Position numbers and translations under genes: made by a program
The notes under the pieces: model-generated
Databases searched by the model: none
The model's input: only the letters and a program-made list of their open reading frames with translations
What the model was told of the DNA's origin: nothing
From: Doris montereyensis
Lineage: Eukaryota > Mollusca > Gastropoda > Nudibranchia > Dorididae
Reading direction: 5' to 3'
NCBI GenBank assembly: GCA_037039925.1
Contig: JAXRKP010000272.1
Location: 173,501 to 237,500 of the forward strand
DNA length: 64,000 bases
In this document: one piece after another, positions 11,101-22,419 of the stretch
How the letters are laid out: every line of letters starts with the position of its first letter
Position numbering within the stretch: the first letter of the stretch is position 1

Positions 11101-12460
11101 TCCGTCTGCACCTTTTGTTGTGGTAATCTACATATGCATAACAAGAGATAAATAGGCCAATTGTTTTACTGCTTGAAGTTTCTTCAGTGTATGCCAAGTA
11201 CATATTACTAGTATCTGCAATTGACGGGTAAATCAAATTGATGAATCTATGTGGCACCTCATAACAGAACGAAAGATGCAATTGCTTGCTTGATTGAAAA
11301 CATGGAAATTTCATCTATAAATATGGAAACAACAAAGCTTGCCATGTAAAAGTGTTTTGAAATTCTGATAGAGGTTGGGAGGCGTCCAGAAATTTGATGG
11401 TTGTTTTTTTCCCTTTCTCAATTATGGCATTGAGAGGAGAGCAGAATCCCAAAGCTTGCACATTAGTTTGATGGAATCATTGAGTTTGTGAAAGAAAATG
11501 TGGCCGTAACTAAAATGGCACATACGGGATCCAGGATTGAGTTTGTGAAAGCCCATGTGGCCGTAGTAAGACCAATTAAATCTACCAAAGATCTCTTTTT
11601 TTTTTTGGTGACTAATTACAGTTACACTATAGTTATAGAAATCCTTGCACATTACTTTGAGTCCATTTACGGATGGCGATAATGTGGCTAACGATAGATG
11701 TACCAAGATCTCAGCATTGAGTTTGTGACTAGCAATCTCCAAAGAAAATCCAACTTGCACAATGTTTGAGGTAATAATTATGTGGCACAATGCAAACCCT
11801 ACAGTTGCAATATTAGCATAGAGGAGAGATAAATACAAAAGGAGTAGAAATTTATGCTGGTGCACACCTTTACTTGAGAGGTAATTTTGTGGCACAGAAG
11901 TGGATCTTCAAAGGAGATTATGGTGCGGTAATCTATTTGTCATTCGTGCATGAGCTTGAAACTTGCACATTACTTTCAGGTCATAATTTGAACGGAGGAA
12001 GTGGTTGACGTTATTGCCTACTAGGAGGAGCAGCCTGACCTTAGGGTCTCCAAAGTTTGCACAAAAACAATCATACGCGGCCAGCATTGAAAAAGTCTCC
12101 AAAGCTTGCAATTCTTCCACTTTGGAGGTCTGAACTGATGACAGAAAATGTATGTGGCACAGACAGTTGAGAAATATCCGCAATTGACTAAAGAAAACAG
12201 CTTGCACATTACTTTGAGCTTGTTTTCCGGCTTAAATGGATGACTCAAGAATCTAACCCTGGTTAAGTGGGCACAGAGGAGAGATACCAATCTCCAAAGC
12301 GTTGACAACTTTCTTTGAGGTAATGTATTTGTGAGCACAGAGGAGAGAGAAATCTTGCACATTACTTGGAGAATCTATTCCGACCTTGGCAGGGCTCGTT
12401 ACTGTGTTTTTTTCCAATGTGGATTTTTTTTTGCACATTACTTTGAGGTAATCATAGAGA
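11100..12460. repeat. Mosaic zone: 57-bp units interleaved with other sequences
   Basis: Recognisable pieces of the 57-bp unit alternate with splinters from single-copy DNA at 8.3-9.6 kb, from 15.97-16.65 kb, from the 63-bp array and from the 69-bp array. Shared blocks include a T-rich block plus TTACAGTTACACTATAGTTA (11,615, as at 9,010), GCAAACCCTACAGTTGCAAT (11,793, as at 8,342) and CATACGCGGCCAGCA (12,073, as at 16,065). No complete unit is seen over long stretches. Confidence 0.8.
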
Positions 12461-13345
12461 GAGAAATATTAACAGCTTGTGGAATCTATGTGGCCGGAGC
12501 AGAGGAGATAAATCTCCAAAGCTTGCATTATTGCAGACTTATCCAAAGGATTAAAAGGATGAATCTATGTGGCACGGAGGGAGGAGAGAGAAATCTCCAA
12601 AGTTTTGACCTGGTATATTACTTGGGATGAATCTATGTGGCATATGGAAGAGAGAAATCTCCAAAGCTTGCATATTACTTTGGATTGGTAAATCTATGTG
12701 GCACAGAGGAGGAGAAATCTCCAAAGGCAAGAATGTTTGATTAAATCTATGTGGCACGGAAGAGAGTTGAAACACGTCCAAAGCTTGCATATTACTTTGG
12801 ATGAATCTATGTGGCACGGAGGATTGAGATAAATCTCCAAAGCTTGCACATTACTTTGTAATCTATTGGACAGAGGAGAGAGAAATCCAAAGCTTGCATA
12901 TTACTTTGACACTGCTAATCTATGTGGCACAGAGGAGAGATAAATCTCCAAAGCTTGCACATGACTTTGAGGTAATCTATGTGTTTACAGATGGAGAGAA
13001 ATCTCCAATGTTGCTTGTGAGGTAAATCACAGAGGAGAGATAAATCTCCAAAGCTTGACATGACTTTGAGGTAATCTATGTGGCACGGAGGAGGAGATAA
13101 ATCTCCAAAGCTTGCACATTACTTTGAGGTAATCTATGTGGCACAGAGGAGAGATAAATCTCCAAAGCTTGCACATTACTTTGAGGTAATCTATGTGGCA
13201 CAGAGAGAGAGAAATCTCCAAAGCTTGCACATTACTTTGAATAAAATCTGGCACAGAGGAGAGATAAATCTCCAAAGCTTGCACATTACTTTGAGGTAAT
13301 CTATGTGGCACAGAGGAGAGACATCTCCAAAGCTTGCACATTAAA
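12460..13345. repeat. 57-bp minisatellite, right block
   Basis: About 15 further copies of the 57-bp unit. They are most regular from 13,040 to 13,320, where neighbouring units are almost identical. The block ends abruptly at an R1-like sequence. Confidence 0.93.
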
Positions 13346-13364
13346 TCTCCAAAGGAGGTTGGTG

Positions 13365-13445
13365 GGTGCTTTTGCTTTTCTTGACCTTTGCTGTTTCTTC
13401 TTGGTTCATCCTGATCTGAGAGATCACTTTAATATATTATGGGCA
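13365..13445 (+). mobile_element. R1 dispersed repeat, decayed copy between two arrays
   Basis: TTGGTGGGTGCTTTTGC, CTTTGCTGTTTCTTCTTGG and TTCATCCTGATCTGAGAGAT follow the R1 order (head, pyrimidine core, TTCACCCTGAGATCACCGC). A second fragment, TGATCTGAGATCACCATAAT, sits at 13,774 within the next array. Confidence 0.5.
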
Positions 13446-13559
13446 CAGAGGAGAGATAAATGACACTTCCGTATTAAAAACATGAAATAATTGACTAGGA
13501 TGGGGTTTTTGGAAGAATCTATCTGGCTTCTCAACATGGGAGGGCTTGGACATCCATTG

Positions 13560-15480
13560 CTTCTGATCACCAGAGTGAAATACCATCGAATCTCAGTCAT
13601 TGAGTTGGTGACGAGCACATGTGGCCGTAGGTGCTGGCATTCCAAAGTACCATCGCTCAGTCATTGAATTGTGACGAGCACATGTGGCCAGCTCTGGCAT
13701 TTAAATTTCGCTCGTTTTGAGTTTGTGACCAACATGTGGCCGTAGTAAAGGCTGGCATTACGTCAGTACCATCCTGATCTGAGATCACCATAATATATTG
13801 TGGTTGACGTGGAAAATGTCAGTACCATCGATCTCAATGTTGAGTTTAAAGCACCGTGGCCGTAGCAAGGCTGGCATTCCGTCAGTACCATGACATTCAT
13901 TGACTTCATGTGACCTGGCACACGTGGCCGTAGCAAGGCTGGCATTCCGTCAGTTGATCGATCTAGTCATTGAGTAATTAAAAACATGAAATAAGTGACT
14001 AGGAAGGGGCGTGTGTAAAAACGTTAAATTCTGCTTAGTAAAGGAAGAAGCTCATGTAAACTTCAAAAACCTGAGGTGGGGCTTGAATTTCAAAGAATGA
14101 CAAATTACTTTTAAACAAGACAGTCTATTGCTGAGAGGCGTCCACATTGCTTCTGGATCACCAAGTCCCCTGTACAGTACCATGTGGCCGATCTCAGTCA
14201 TTGAGTTTGTGACTAGCACATGTGGCCGTAGCAAGGCTGGCATTCCGTCAGTACCATCGATCTCAGTCATTGAGTTTGTGAGGAGAGCACACGTGGCCGT
14301 AGCAAGGCTGGCATTCCATCAGTACCATTGATCTCAGTCATTGAGTTTGTGACGCAGCACATGTTTCTCTTCTCCCGTAGCAAGGCTGGCATTCAGGTCA
14401 GTACCATTGATCATCAGTCATTGAGTTTGTGACTAGCACATGTGAAATGTAGAAAGAGAATGGCTGTTGCATTCCATCAGTACCATTGATCTCAGTCATT
14501 GAGTTGTAGACTAGCACATAACGTAGCAAGGCTGGCATTCCATCTTTTTTCGAAGCGACCATTGATCTCAGTCATTGAGACTAGCACATGTGGCCGTAGC
14601 ACGAAGTTCAATCGACCTGGCATTCCATCAGTACCATTGATCTCAGTCATTGAGCTTCACATGCATTCACCTACAGCACCAGCACAAATATGGCCGTAGC
14701 AAGGCTGGCATTCCATCAGTACCGATGAACGTAAACTAACCAGAAGTTTGAAGGGTCACACCTGTTGGGGACGTTGTGGATATCCGAATTGATCTCAGTC
14801 ATTGAGTTTGTGACGAGCACATGTGGCCGTAGCAAGGCATTCCATCAGTACCATTGATCTCAGTCATTGAGTTTGTGACGAGCACATGTGGCCGTAGCAA
14901 GGCTGGCATTCCGTCATGTGGCCGTACCATCGATTACACCATTGATCTCAGTCATTGAGTTTGTGACTAGCACATGTGGCCGTGGCAAGGCTGGCATTCC
15001 GTCAGCACCATCGATCTCAGTCATTGAGTTTTTGACTAGCACATGTGGCCGTAGCAAGGCTGGCATTCCGTCAGTCTGACCATCGATCTCAGTCATTGAG
15101 TCATTGAGTTTGTGACTAGCACATGTGGCCGTAGCAAGGCTGGCATTCCGTCAGTACCATCGATCTCAGTCATTGAGTTTGTGACTAGCACACGTGGCCG
15201 TAGCAAGGCATTGGCATTCCGTCAGTACACATGTGGCCGTGGCAACCATCGATCTCATTCATTGAGTTTGTGGCCGGCAAGGCTGGCATTCCGGTCAGTA
15301 CCATCGATCTCAGTCATTGAGTTTGTTAGCACATGTGGCCGTAGCAAGGCTGGCATCCGTCAGTACCATCGATCTCAGTCATTTAGTTTGTTGCCGTGGC
15401 GATTGGCTGGCATTCCGTCAGTACCATCGATCTCAGTCATTGAGTTTTTGTGACTAGTAGCAAGGCTGGCATCGGTGTCA
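13560..15480. repeat. 69-bp minisatellite array
   Basis: About 25 copies of a unit of nominal length 69 bp: GTACCATCGATCTCAGTCAT, TGAGTTTGTGACTAGCACAT, GTGGCCGTAGCAAGGCTGGC, ATTCCGTCA. Units are complete from 14,200 to 14,450 and from 14,940 to 15,450. Between 13,980 and 14,790 many are split by foreign splinters collinear with 19.37-20.88 kb. Frames stay open because 69 is a multiple of three. Confidence 0.95.
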
Positions 15481-15574
15481 TTGAGGTGCGGTGTGTGGTG
15501 CGGTGCATACTTGAATGTTGTTGTAGGTCGAGTGTAGCACTTCCAACAGGTGCCTCACTTGTTTTCCTTAATAA

Positions 15575-15789
15575 TTGTGTGTGTGTGTGTGTGTGTGTGT
15601 GTGGTGTATGTATGTGTCTGTATGTGTAGTGTAGGGTTATATGGCAATGAAGTCTACTCTCAGGTTGCAGTCGCAGCCATTTGCTGGGTAGTATATGTAT
15701 ATGAACAGTTTAGCGGAAAAATGTCTTGCTTGTCTTATCGTGAGAAATGGTCCCTGGCTTTGACTTGCCGTGTGTGTGTGTGTGTGTGC

Positions 15790-15822
<33 letters not shown>
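15575..15822. repeat. Two (GT)n microsatellites
   Basis: GT runs at about 15,577-15,602 and 15,770-15,822, separated by roughly 170 bp of ordinary sequence. Confidence 0.95.
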
Positions 15823-15823
<1 letters not shown>

Positions 15824-16249
15824 TAGATATCATTCAATACGTGAATGCGTTTGTGCGTGGGTAATGTGTTTGTACATATTTATGTGTGCATGAGTGGTTT
15901 TTGGCTGAGAAGTATGTACATGCAATAAGACATGGGTATGTTAGGTTGGTGGGACGGAGGAAGCCCCTGCCTATTGCCTACTACTCGGATTAAAGACTCG
16001 CTGGTTAACACTAGTGCCTGACCTTAGCGGTGCGGTGGAGGAGTCATGTGACCTCCCTCATCTGCATACGCGGCCAGCAGCACCGGAGTGCCAGGCACAT
16101 CGGCCCTTCGTTGATTGGAATTACAATTTCAATTTTTTGTTTTCTTGCGTCTTCGTCTACCTGGCTCGGCTGCAGGCCGTTGTCGTCGTCGTCGTCGTTT
16201 GCTCGCTGTTCACACGTCGTCTGCTGCCTGTCCAACGACAGTTGGTTCT
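15823..16249. other. Single-copy spacer with a short (GTC)n run
   Basis: GTCGTCGTCGTCGTCG lies near 16,182-16,197. The open frames are short and low-complexity. Part of this stretch recurs as splinters near 12,010-12,080. Confidence 0.5.
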
Positions 16250-16441
16250 TCGCTCTGTATCGAACCCTTTAAGTTTCATACGTCATGCATTCATCGAACC
16301 CTTCGCAATTGACAACTAAAAAAATAATAGTAGAACACACACACACACGCACACACCGTGTGTCTTGAGCTCCGCTGAACCCCCATGATACCGACTCAAC
16401 GAACCCCTCGGGCTCGATTGAACCCAGGTTAAGAACCATTG
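16250..16441 (-). mobile_element. hAT-type MITE end, minus orientation
   Basis: Read on the minus strand from 16,441: CAATGGTTCTTAACCTGGGT, TCAATCGAGCCCGAGGGGTT, CGTTGAGTCGG and GGGGGTTCAGCGGAGC. Non-autonomous hAT elements in many animals begin CAGTGGTTCTTAACC-like and carry repeated GGGGTTCG blocks. More GAACCCTT blocks lie at 16,260-16,305, separated by a CA tract at 16,336-16,355. No second terminal repeat or 8-bp target duplication was identified, so the copy is probably truncated. Confidence 0.6.
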
Positions 16442-16789
16442 GTCTAAGGTGAGGCTTGGATGAGAAAGTGACCAGCCGGTTCCAGTGGGTCGTTGACTCA
16501 TGTTAGTTGTGTGTTGTTTGGTTGTATTTTGTGTGTGTGTGTGTGTGTGTTTTTTTTTTTTGGGAAAACGTTGACCTATATCGGAACGAGAGAAATGCTC
16601 GACCTTCCCGACCTTGGCAGGGCTCGTGACTCTGAGGTATGGTATAGTCCAATGTGGAGCAATTTTTAAAAATTATTACACCCATTAGCATCATGAAATT
16701 AAAACAAAAAGTGAAGTTTCTTAATTCAGATCTTTAACCTAGCTCTAGCTCTAGGGTTTGTTTGTCTAGCTTATAGAGCTACTAATATT
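16442..16789. other. Single-copy spacer
   Basis: Contains a GT and T run at 16,531-16,562. The block CCGACCTTGGCAGGGCTCGT near 16,608 recurs exactly near 12,381. No gene seen. Confidence 0.5.
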
Positions 16790-17265
16790 AACAGATTGAA
16801 CTCCATGTCAATGTAAGCCGACTGGTGATAGGGCCAATGAGGATTGAACTCCCATGTTACTGTAAGCGGACCGGTGATAGGGGCCAATGAGGATTGAACT
16901 CCCATGTTAATGAGCGGACTGGATTGAACTCCCATGTTACTGTAAGCGGACTGGTAATAGGGGCCAATGAGGATTGATCTCCATGTTACTGTAAGCGGAC
17001 TGGTAATAGGGGCCAATGAGGATTGATCTCCCATGTTACTGTAAGCGGACTGGTAATAGGGGCCAATGAGGAATGATCTCCCATGTTACTGTAAGCGGAC
17101 TGGTAATAGGGGCCAATGAGGATTGATCTCCCATGTTACTGTAAGCGGACCGGTGATAGGCGCCGATGAGAGTTGAACTCCACGTCAATGTAAGCGGACC
17201 GGTGATAGGCGCCAATGAGGATTGATCTCCATGTCAATGTAAGCGGACCGGTAAAAGGGGTTATT
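16790..17265. repeat. 50-bp minisatellite array
   Basis: About nine or ten copies of GGATTGATCTCCCATGTTAC, TGTAAGCGGACTGGTAATAG, GGGCCAATGA. Central copies are nearly identical. The end copies carry GTCAATGTAAGCGGACCGG, suggesting divergence toward the edges. Confidence 0.95.
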
Positions 17266-17317
17266 GGGGGTTCAGAAGGCCGGCGATTGAAATATCAGCG
17301 TCCCGGTATCTTGCTCT

Positions 17318-17632
17318 TTGACACTTCTAATGGTGCTCTTTGACACTACTAATGGTGCTCTTTGACACTGCTAATGGTGCTCTTTGACACAACTAAGTGT
17401 GCTCTTTGCTCTAATGGTTTGACACTGCTAATGGTGCTCTTTGACACAACTAATGTGTGCTCTTTGACACTACTAATGGTGCTCTTTGACACTACTAATG
17501 GTGCTCTTTGACACTACTAATGATGCTCTGACACTACTAATGGTGCTCTGACACTACTAATGATGCTCTTTGACACTACTAATGGTGCTCTTTGACACTA
17601 CTAATGGTGCTCTTTGACACTACTAATGGGGT
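17318..17632. repeat. 22-bp minisatellite array
   Basis: About 14 copies of CTCTTTGACACTACTAATGG followed by TG, with ACTGCT and ACAACT variants and a few units missing TT or part of the unit. Confidence 0.95.
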
Positions 17633-18004
17633 GTAATGGTATGATTTGGTTTCACCTGTCTGCTTTCTCATCTTATTCGATGAACTTTGCGACGGGTTTG
17701 TTTGTGTTTAGAGACCAAGGTAGATCATAACATAGTTACATGATAGTATCCATGAATGGAGAAACTTGTGATTTGTGTAAGTCCCCAGGTATGTTATTGA
17801 TAGAGAAGAACAAAAGGCAACCTGAGTTATTGGAGATTGGGTCTTCTCTAAAGTAAAAATCGAAAGGAAAAAATGCACCTGTGGATACAATTTGTATCAA
17901 ACTACATTGTTAACTTGCGAACGTCTGCCAACCGCCTAAATTTTGGACTTTGTGGTCGGGGTTTTTGTTGTTGTCCTTCTGGGTTTTCATTTGTAAAGGT
18001 GCCG
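17633..18004. other. Single-copy spacer between arrays
   Basis: No gene or RNA seen. Confidence 0.5.
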
Positions 18005-19065
18005 TGCTCTGTGCTTTGCATGGTGGATTCAATAGTGAGCCAGTGTGCACTCTGTGCTTTGAATGGTGAATTCAATAGTGAGACAGTGTGCACTCTGTGC
18101 TTTGAATGGTGAATTCAATAGTGAGACAGTGTGCACTCTGTGCTTTGAATGGTGGATTCAATAGTGAGACAGTGTGCACTCTGTACTTTGAATTGTGGAT
18201 TCAATAGTGAGACAGTGTGCACTCTGTGCTTTTGAATAGTGGATTCATTAGTGAGACAGTGTGCAATCTGTGCTTTGCATGGTGGATTCAATAGTGAGAG
18301 AGTGTGCACTCTGTACTTTGAATAGTGAATTCAATAGTGAGACAGTGTGCACTCTGTGCTTTGCATGGTGAATTCAATAGTGAGACAGTGTGCACTCTGT
18401 CTTTGAATTGGGACTTCAATAGTGAGCCAGTGTGCACTCTGTACTTTGAATGTGAATTCAATAGTGAGACATTGTGCACTCTGTGCTTTGAATAGTGAAT
18501 TCAATAGTGAGACAGTGTGCACTCTGTGCTGCTTTAAATAGTGAATTCAATAGTGAGACAGTGTGCACTCTGTGCTTTAAATAGTGAATCCAATAGTGAG
18601 CCAGTGTGCACTCTGTGCTTTAAATAGTGAATTCAATAGTGAGACAGTGTGCACTCTGTGCTTTGAATAGTGAATTCAATAGTGAGACAGTGTGCACTCT
18701 GTGCTTTGAATAGTGAATTCAATAGTGAGACAGTGTGCACTCTGTGCTTTGGATAGTGAATTCAATAGTGAGACAGTGTGCACTGTGTGCTTTAAATAGT
18801 GAATTCAATAGTGAGACAGTGTGCACTCTGTGCTTTGAATAGTGAATTCAATAGTGAGACAGTGTGCACTCTGTGCTTTGGATAGTGAATTCATTCAAAA
18901 GTTAGCCAGTGTGCACTCTGTGCTTTGAATGTTGGATTGAACAGTTAGCCAGTGTGCACTTTGTGCTTTGAATGTTGGATTCAAAAGTTAGCCAGTGTGC
19001 ACTCTGTGCTTTGAATGTTGGATTGAACAGTTAGCAAGTGTGCACTGTGTGCTTTGACTGGTGAA
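18005..19065. repeat. 43-bp minisatellite array
   Basis: About 24 copies of GTGCTTTGAATAGTGAATTC, AATAGTGAGACAGTGTGCAC, TCT. Most units are full length. Variants are grouped: GGTGGATTC at the left, AGTGAATTC in the middle, and TTGGATTGAACAGTTAGCCA at the right end. The minus-strand frames reading MHTVSLLN are by-products. Confidence 0.97.
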
Positions 19066-19124
19066 GGCAAGCATTCATTCTACGTGCCCATGCTAGTTCA
19101 GAGTTGGAAGTGGGTGGTGGACGG

Positions 19125-19260
19125 GTGCTAGTACTAGGCACAGCTTCATCCACTTCATCCACTTCACCCGTTCACGTGCTTTACACCCTGCTGCCCCCCC
19201 CTTTTCAATTCACACTGAGATCACAGACGAGGTAAATTTCAATGACACAAACAAGCAAAT
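19125..19260 (+). mobile_element. R1 dispersed repeat copy
   Basis: TTCACGTGCTTTACACCCTG, CAATTCACACTGAGATCACA and GAGGTAAATTTCAATGACAC, then an ACAAACAAGCAAA tail. The first half is weak. Confidence 0.55.
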
Positions 19261-20455
19261 CAAGAGTTGCCACCACTTCTTTTAAAAAATAAGAGTTGTG
19301 TGTACATGTGATAGGTGGGGTTTTTTTTTCTTCCTTCTTTTTGAAGTTGGGGGGAGGGTGGTGTGTGTGTAAAAAAACGTTTTCTGCTACTCTAGTAAAG
19401 GACGAGAGAAAGATTCATTAATAATGCAATGCGTAAACAGCGATGCGGGTTTTATTCCAACGACCGTTATGTCGCGGTGGTGAGGTAAAGCCATTTAACT
19501 GAGATCTCACATGTGACATAGCTTTGGCTGGCCGTATCCCCGTTACGAGAATGACAAAACTCAATGGTAAACAAGACATGTCTATTGCTAGCACACTGGA
19601 CACACCCACCCACGCACACAATGCAGAGTGGCAGCATGAAACAACAATCAATTACTACGGCGTGAAAACCGGTTCGCGTTGATCTGACCTCTTGTATCAA
19701 ACCTCTGTGTGCACGTGTGTGTGTGTGTGTGTGTGCGTGTGCCTACCGGCAGTCTGGTGCTCTGTCGACCGAATCAGAGAGTTTAGGCAAGGCTCATTCA
19801 ATGCAGAACCTTGGAAATGGGATACACTACAAGGTACCCACTCAGCTTGCAACATATCTACCTGTAGAATAATACTGATGCTGGTAGATTGACCACGCGT
19901 GTAATGACAGGACGTCATCCGGAAGTGATACAAACTGTGAGTGCCATCCGGTCACTGTTCACCAGACCTGTTTGCCTGCTCGCATGGTTGCGTCCATCCC
20001 GGTGACACACGCGCATGCTTGTACCGGCTGACCTCTTCCCCATCGCCTCGCACCTTCTTGACTTTGATGACTTCCGGTCTTGAATTCCAGCGGCGCAGTA
20101 CGAAGTGGAGTGTTTCTCTCTCTTTCTCCCGTGTGTTGAAGATTTCCTTTGACCTTGCTTACTTTCTCGAGGCTTTTTTTATTATACATGTAGTACTACT
20201 GTTGTTCAAGGACTGCTTTGGATGATCAGGATGGTAACTTTAGCATCTAGGTAAGTTGCCATGATGAAATGAAGAAAGAGAATGTGTTGGTTGTTTTTTA
20301 CTTGTCTAGGGGTGGGTGGGGGCATCAAAAGTATGTAGACTGGTTAACAAATATAGGATTTCATTTTTTAAAAATGTTCTGTCTTTTAGATTATAATTAG
20401 TTGTTTTTAACTTATTTCTTGTCTCTGTGATATCTGTATTCTTCTCTCTTTTTTC
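19261..20455. other. Single-copy DNA, also present as splinters at 14.0-14.5 kb
   Basis: No gene recognised. A GT run lies at 19,713-19,735. The blocks AAAACGTTTTCTGC with TAGTAAAGGA near 19,375, AATGACAAA with TAAACAAGACATGTCTATTG near 19,551, and GAAATGAAGAAAGAGAATG near 20,265 recur in the same order inside the 69-bp array. Confidence 0.6.
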
Positions 20456-20456
20456 G

Positions 20457-20618
20457 GTCGTTGGCGCTACTGGTAGGTCCTTTTCTTCCTTGTCATTTCG
20501 TGGGTGATGCTGAAAGGTCGCGGATCTTCCCTAGCTCTCTTTCATATATCTCTCATCTTCTCCCCCCCCTTCCAATTCATTCTGAGAAGCCACGACGAGG
20601 AATTAAATTCCAATCGAC
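20457..20618 (+). mobile_element. R1 dispersed repeat copy
   Basis: A good head, GTTGGCGCTACTGGTAGGTCC at 20,459 (first base trimmed in some copies), then a pyrimidine-rich core, TCCAATTCATTCTGAGAAG and a decayed GACGAGGAATTAAATTCCAA. Confidence 0.6.
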
Positions 20619-21150
20619 CAATAATATCAGTGTTTGGGATTACACAAAGTCCAAAAGGGAGCTGATTGAACATCGTATAATTATGTTAAAATCAGTTTAG
20701 ATATGATTGACAAATTCACATTTGGAGAAATACACGTCTATCCCTTCTATAAAATGCATTCACCTACAGCAACCCCCCCCCCCCCCCCATGATCTGAATT
20801 CCAATCAGCGCATTTTCCGATCACTGACTTCTTCTACGTACGCACGATGAACGTAAATCTAAATAATTTGGAAGGGTGGAGGAACACGGGTAACGGGACG
20901 TTGTGATATCAACGTGTAGCCAAATTGACTTGACGAGTGTGTGGGGCGGGCCACCGAGTTCATCGAAACGCCAAGTCAAGATTTAGCGTATTCTTTCTCT
21001 AAGTCAGTGCTTAAAGTTTACATTATGTTAGTGGTTTTCTCGACCGGAGGGATTCCTCCCTGGGGGTGGGGGTGGGAGGGGTGGTGGGATTGCGCCCACG
21101 GATTGGCAGCTTTTAAAAAAAAGAAAATTTGATTGCACATTTTGAGACAG
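20619..21150. other. Single-copy spacer with a long C run
   Basis: A C run at 20,772-20,789. AAATGCATTCACCTACAGCA (20,753), ACGATGAACGTAAA (20,845) and GGGACGTTGTGATATC (20,895) match splinters at 14,665, 14,724 and 14,768. No gene seen. Confidence 0.55.
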
Positions 21151-21440
21151 GTGACGTGGGTGGCCGAGTGGTTGGGCTTCCGGACTGGGGATCATGAGGT
21201 CCCGCGTTCGAATCCTAGCAAAGCCAGGTCCGACGTTGTGTTCTTTTGGGAAAGACACTTTACACGCATTTTCCACACTCTACCGAGGTGCAAATGGGTA
21301 CAAGGCCTAGCTTGGGAGTAAAAACTTGCGTCAGGCTAGCGTCCTGTCCATGAGGTGATTATTGTCACCTGTTCCGCTTCACGCTATAGAAACCGGGATA
21401 GCTCGGTTCTATAGGCTTCAAGGGCCTCGAAGAAACGCTT
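21151..21440 (+). mobile_element. SINE-B, full-length copy, plus strand
   Basis: The tRNA-Ser/Leu-like head has an A-box, GTGGCCGAGTGGTTGGGC (21,160), and a B-box, GCGTTCGAATCC (21,202). The body has GAAAGACACTTTACACGC, GAGGTGCAAATGGGTACAAG, GTCCTGTCCATGAGG and CTGTTCCGCTTCACGCTATA, and ends with an AAACCGGGATAGCTCGG-type block and GGGCCTCGAAG. A central GTGCAAATGGGTAC block is widespread in SINEs of marine invertebrates (general knowledge, not searched here). Confidence 0.8.
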
Positions 21441-22060
21441 TTTTAGAGGCAGACAATTTTTGGGGAAGAAAAAATGAAGTTGAGGCGGGGGGGGGGGGGA
21501 ACCAGCTGACAATCTGACACAGTGAATCAGTGTTTGGACCAACAGAGGTTTAGAAGCACTGCATAAGTGTTGTTGATAAGAGGTCTCTGTTGATCATGGC
21601 GTGATTGTGATAAAGCGTCGTCGATTTATTTACAGCAGGACGTAAGCCTACAATGGTGGGTGGTGTTCTGTGCTTCCTGTAGCACATTGCACTCGTGTGC
21701 GTTCTGATGTCATCATCATGTTGCCATCTTTGCTACTTGTGTTCCGGACATTGGGCATATCCATGTCTTGGCTGTCTGTCATTTTCTCCATCTCCTCATC
21801 GGTATGTATTGCTGCTATATGATCTACATTCCATTCATGCCCAAAAGGCTTACATGACTCTCACGTCTCTACGTCCTTTCATTCATTATCTTCTAACTTG
21901 TTTGTTTTGTGTGTGTGTGTGTTTGTTTGTTTTTTTAATGTTTAATTTTTGTTTTCCCTCCATTTCCCCATTTAAAATGATGTTTAACCGTGAACGAAAC
22001 GTAACATCTGACAATAATAATGACCCCTAAACACCTTTAGGCTGTTGCAGAAAGTGGGCG
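21441..22060. other. Single-copy spacer
   Basis: A G run near 21,487. GAGGTTTAGAAGCACTGCAT near 21,547 resembles an hAT-type end, without a partner. A GT run lies near 21,908. No gene seen. Confidence 0.5.
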
Positions 22061-22202
22061 ATTGGCTGGGGCTAGCTGGTGGGTCCTGCTTCTTTTTCTT
22101 TCAGTCAGTCTTGTACACGTGCTTTTCACCTTGCTGTTTCCTTTGAATTCACCCTCCCATAACTTTATGTGGTCCATTGGGCAAATTTCAAAGAAAACAT
22201 CC
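22061..22202 (+). mobile_element. R1 dispersed repeat copy
   Basis: ATTGGCTGGGGCTAGCTGG, GGTCCTGCTTCTTTTTCTTT, CACCTTGCTGTTTCCTTTGA, ATTCACCCTCCCATAAC and GGGCAAATTTCAAAGAAAAC. The GAGATCACC motif is replaced. Confidence 0.7.
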
Positions 22203-22419
22203 GTCGAAGTTTACTTAATACAAAACTCTACCATCCGTTTCATGCCTCCCCTCTGGGGATGGGAGGGGGAGACTATCTTGTAGTTTAACATAGTTTGGAT
22301 CCAGTGGTGAGGCTCATCAACGATGAATGAACATGTCACGTGCTTGGGGGAATCTCATTCGAGCCCACCGCGTTTCAGCCCAACTCGCCGACACCTCATT
22401 TCAGGTGTTGAATGTCGAT

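Noticed and set aside
10030..15480. A CRISPR-like array
   Set aside because: Units are contiguous repeats without unique spacers of constant length, in a eukaryotic context.
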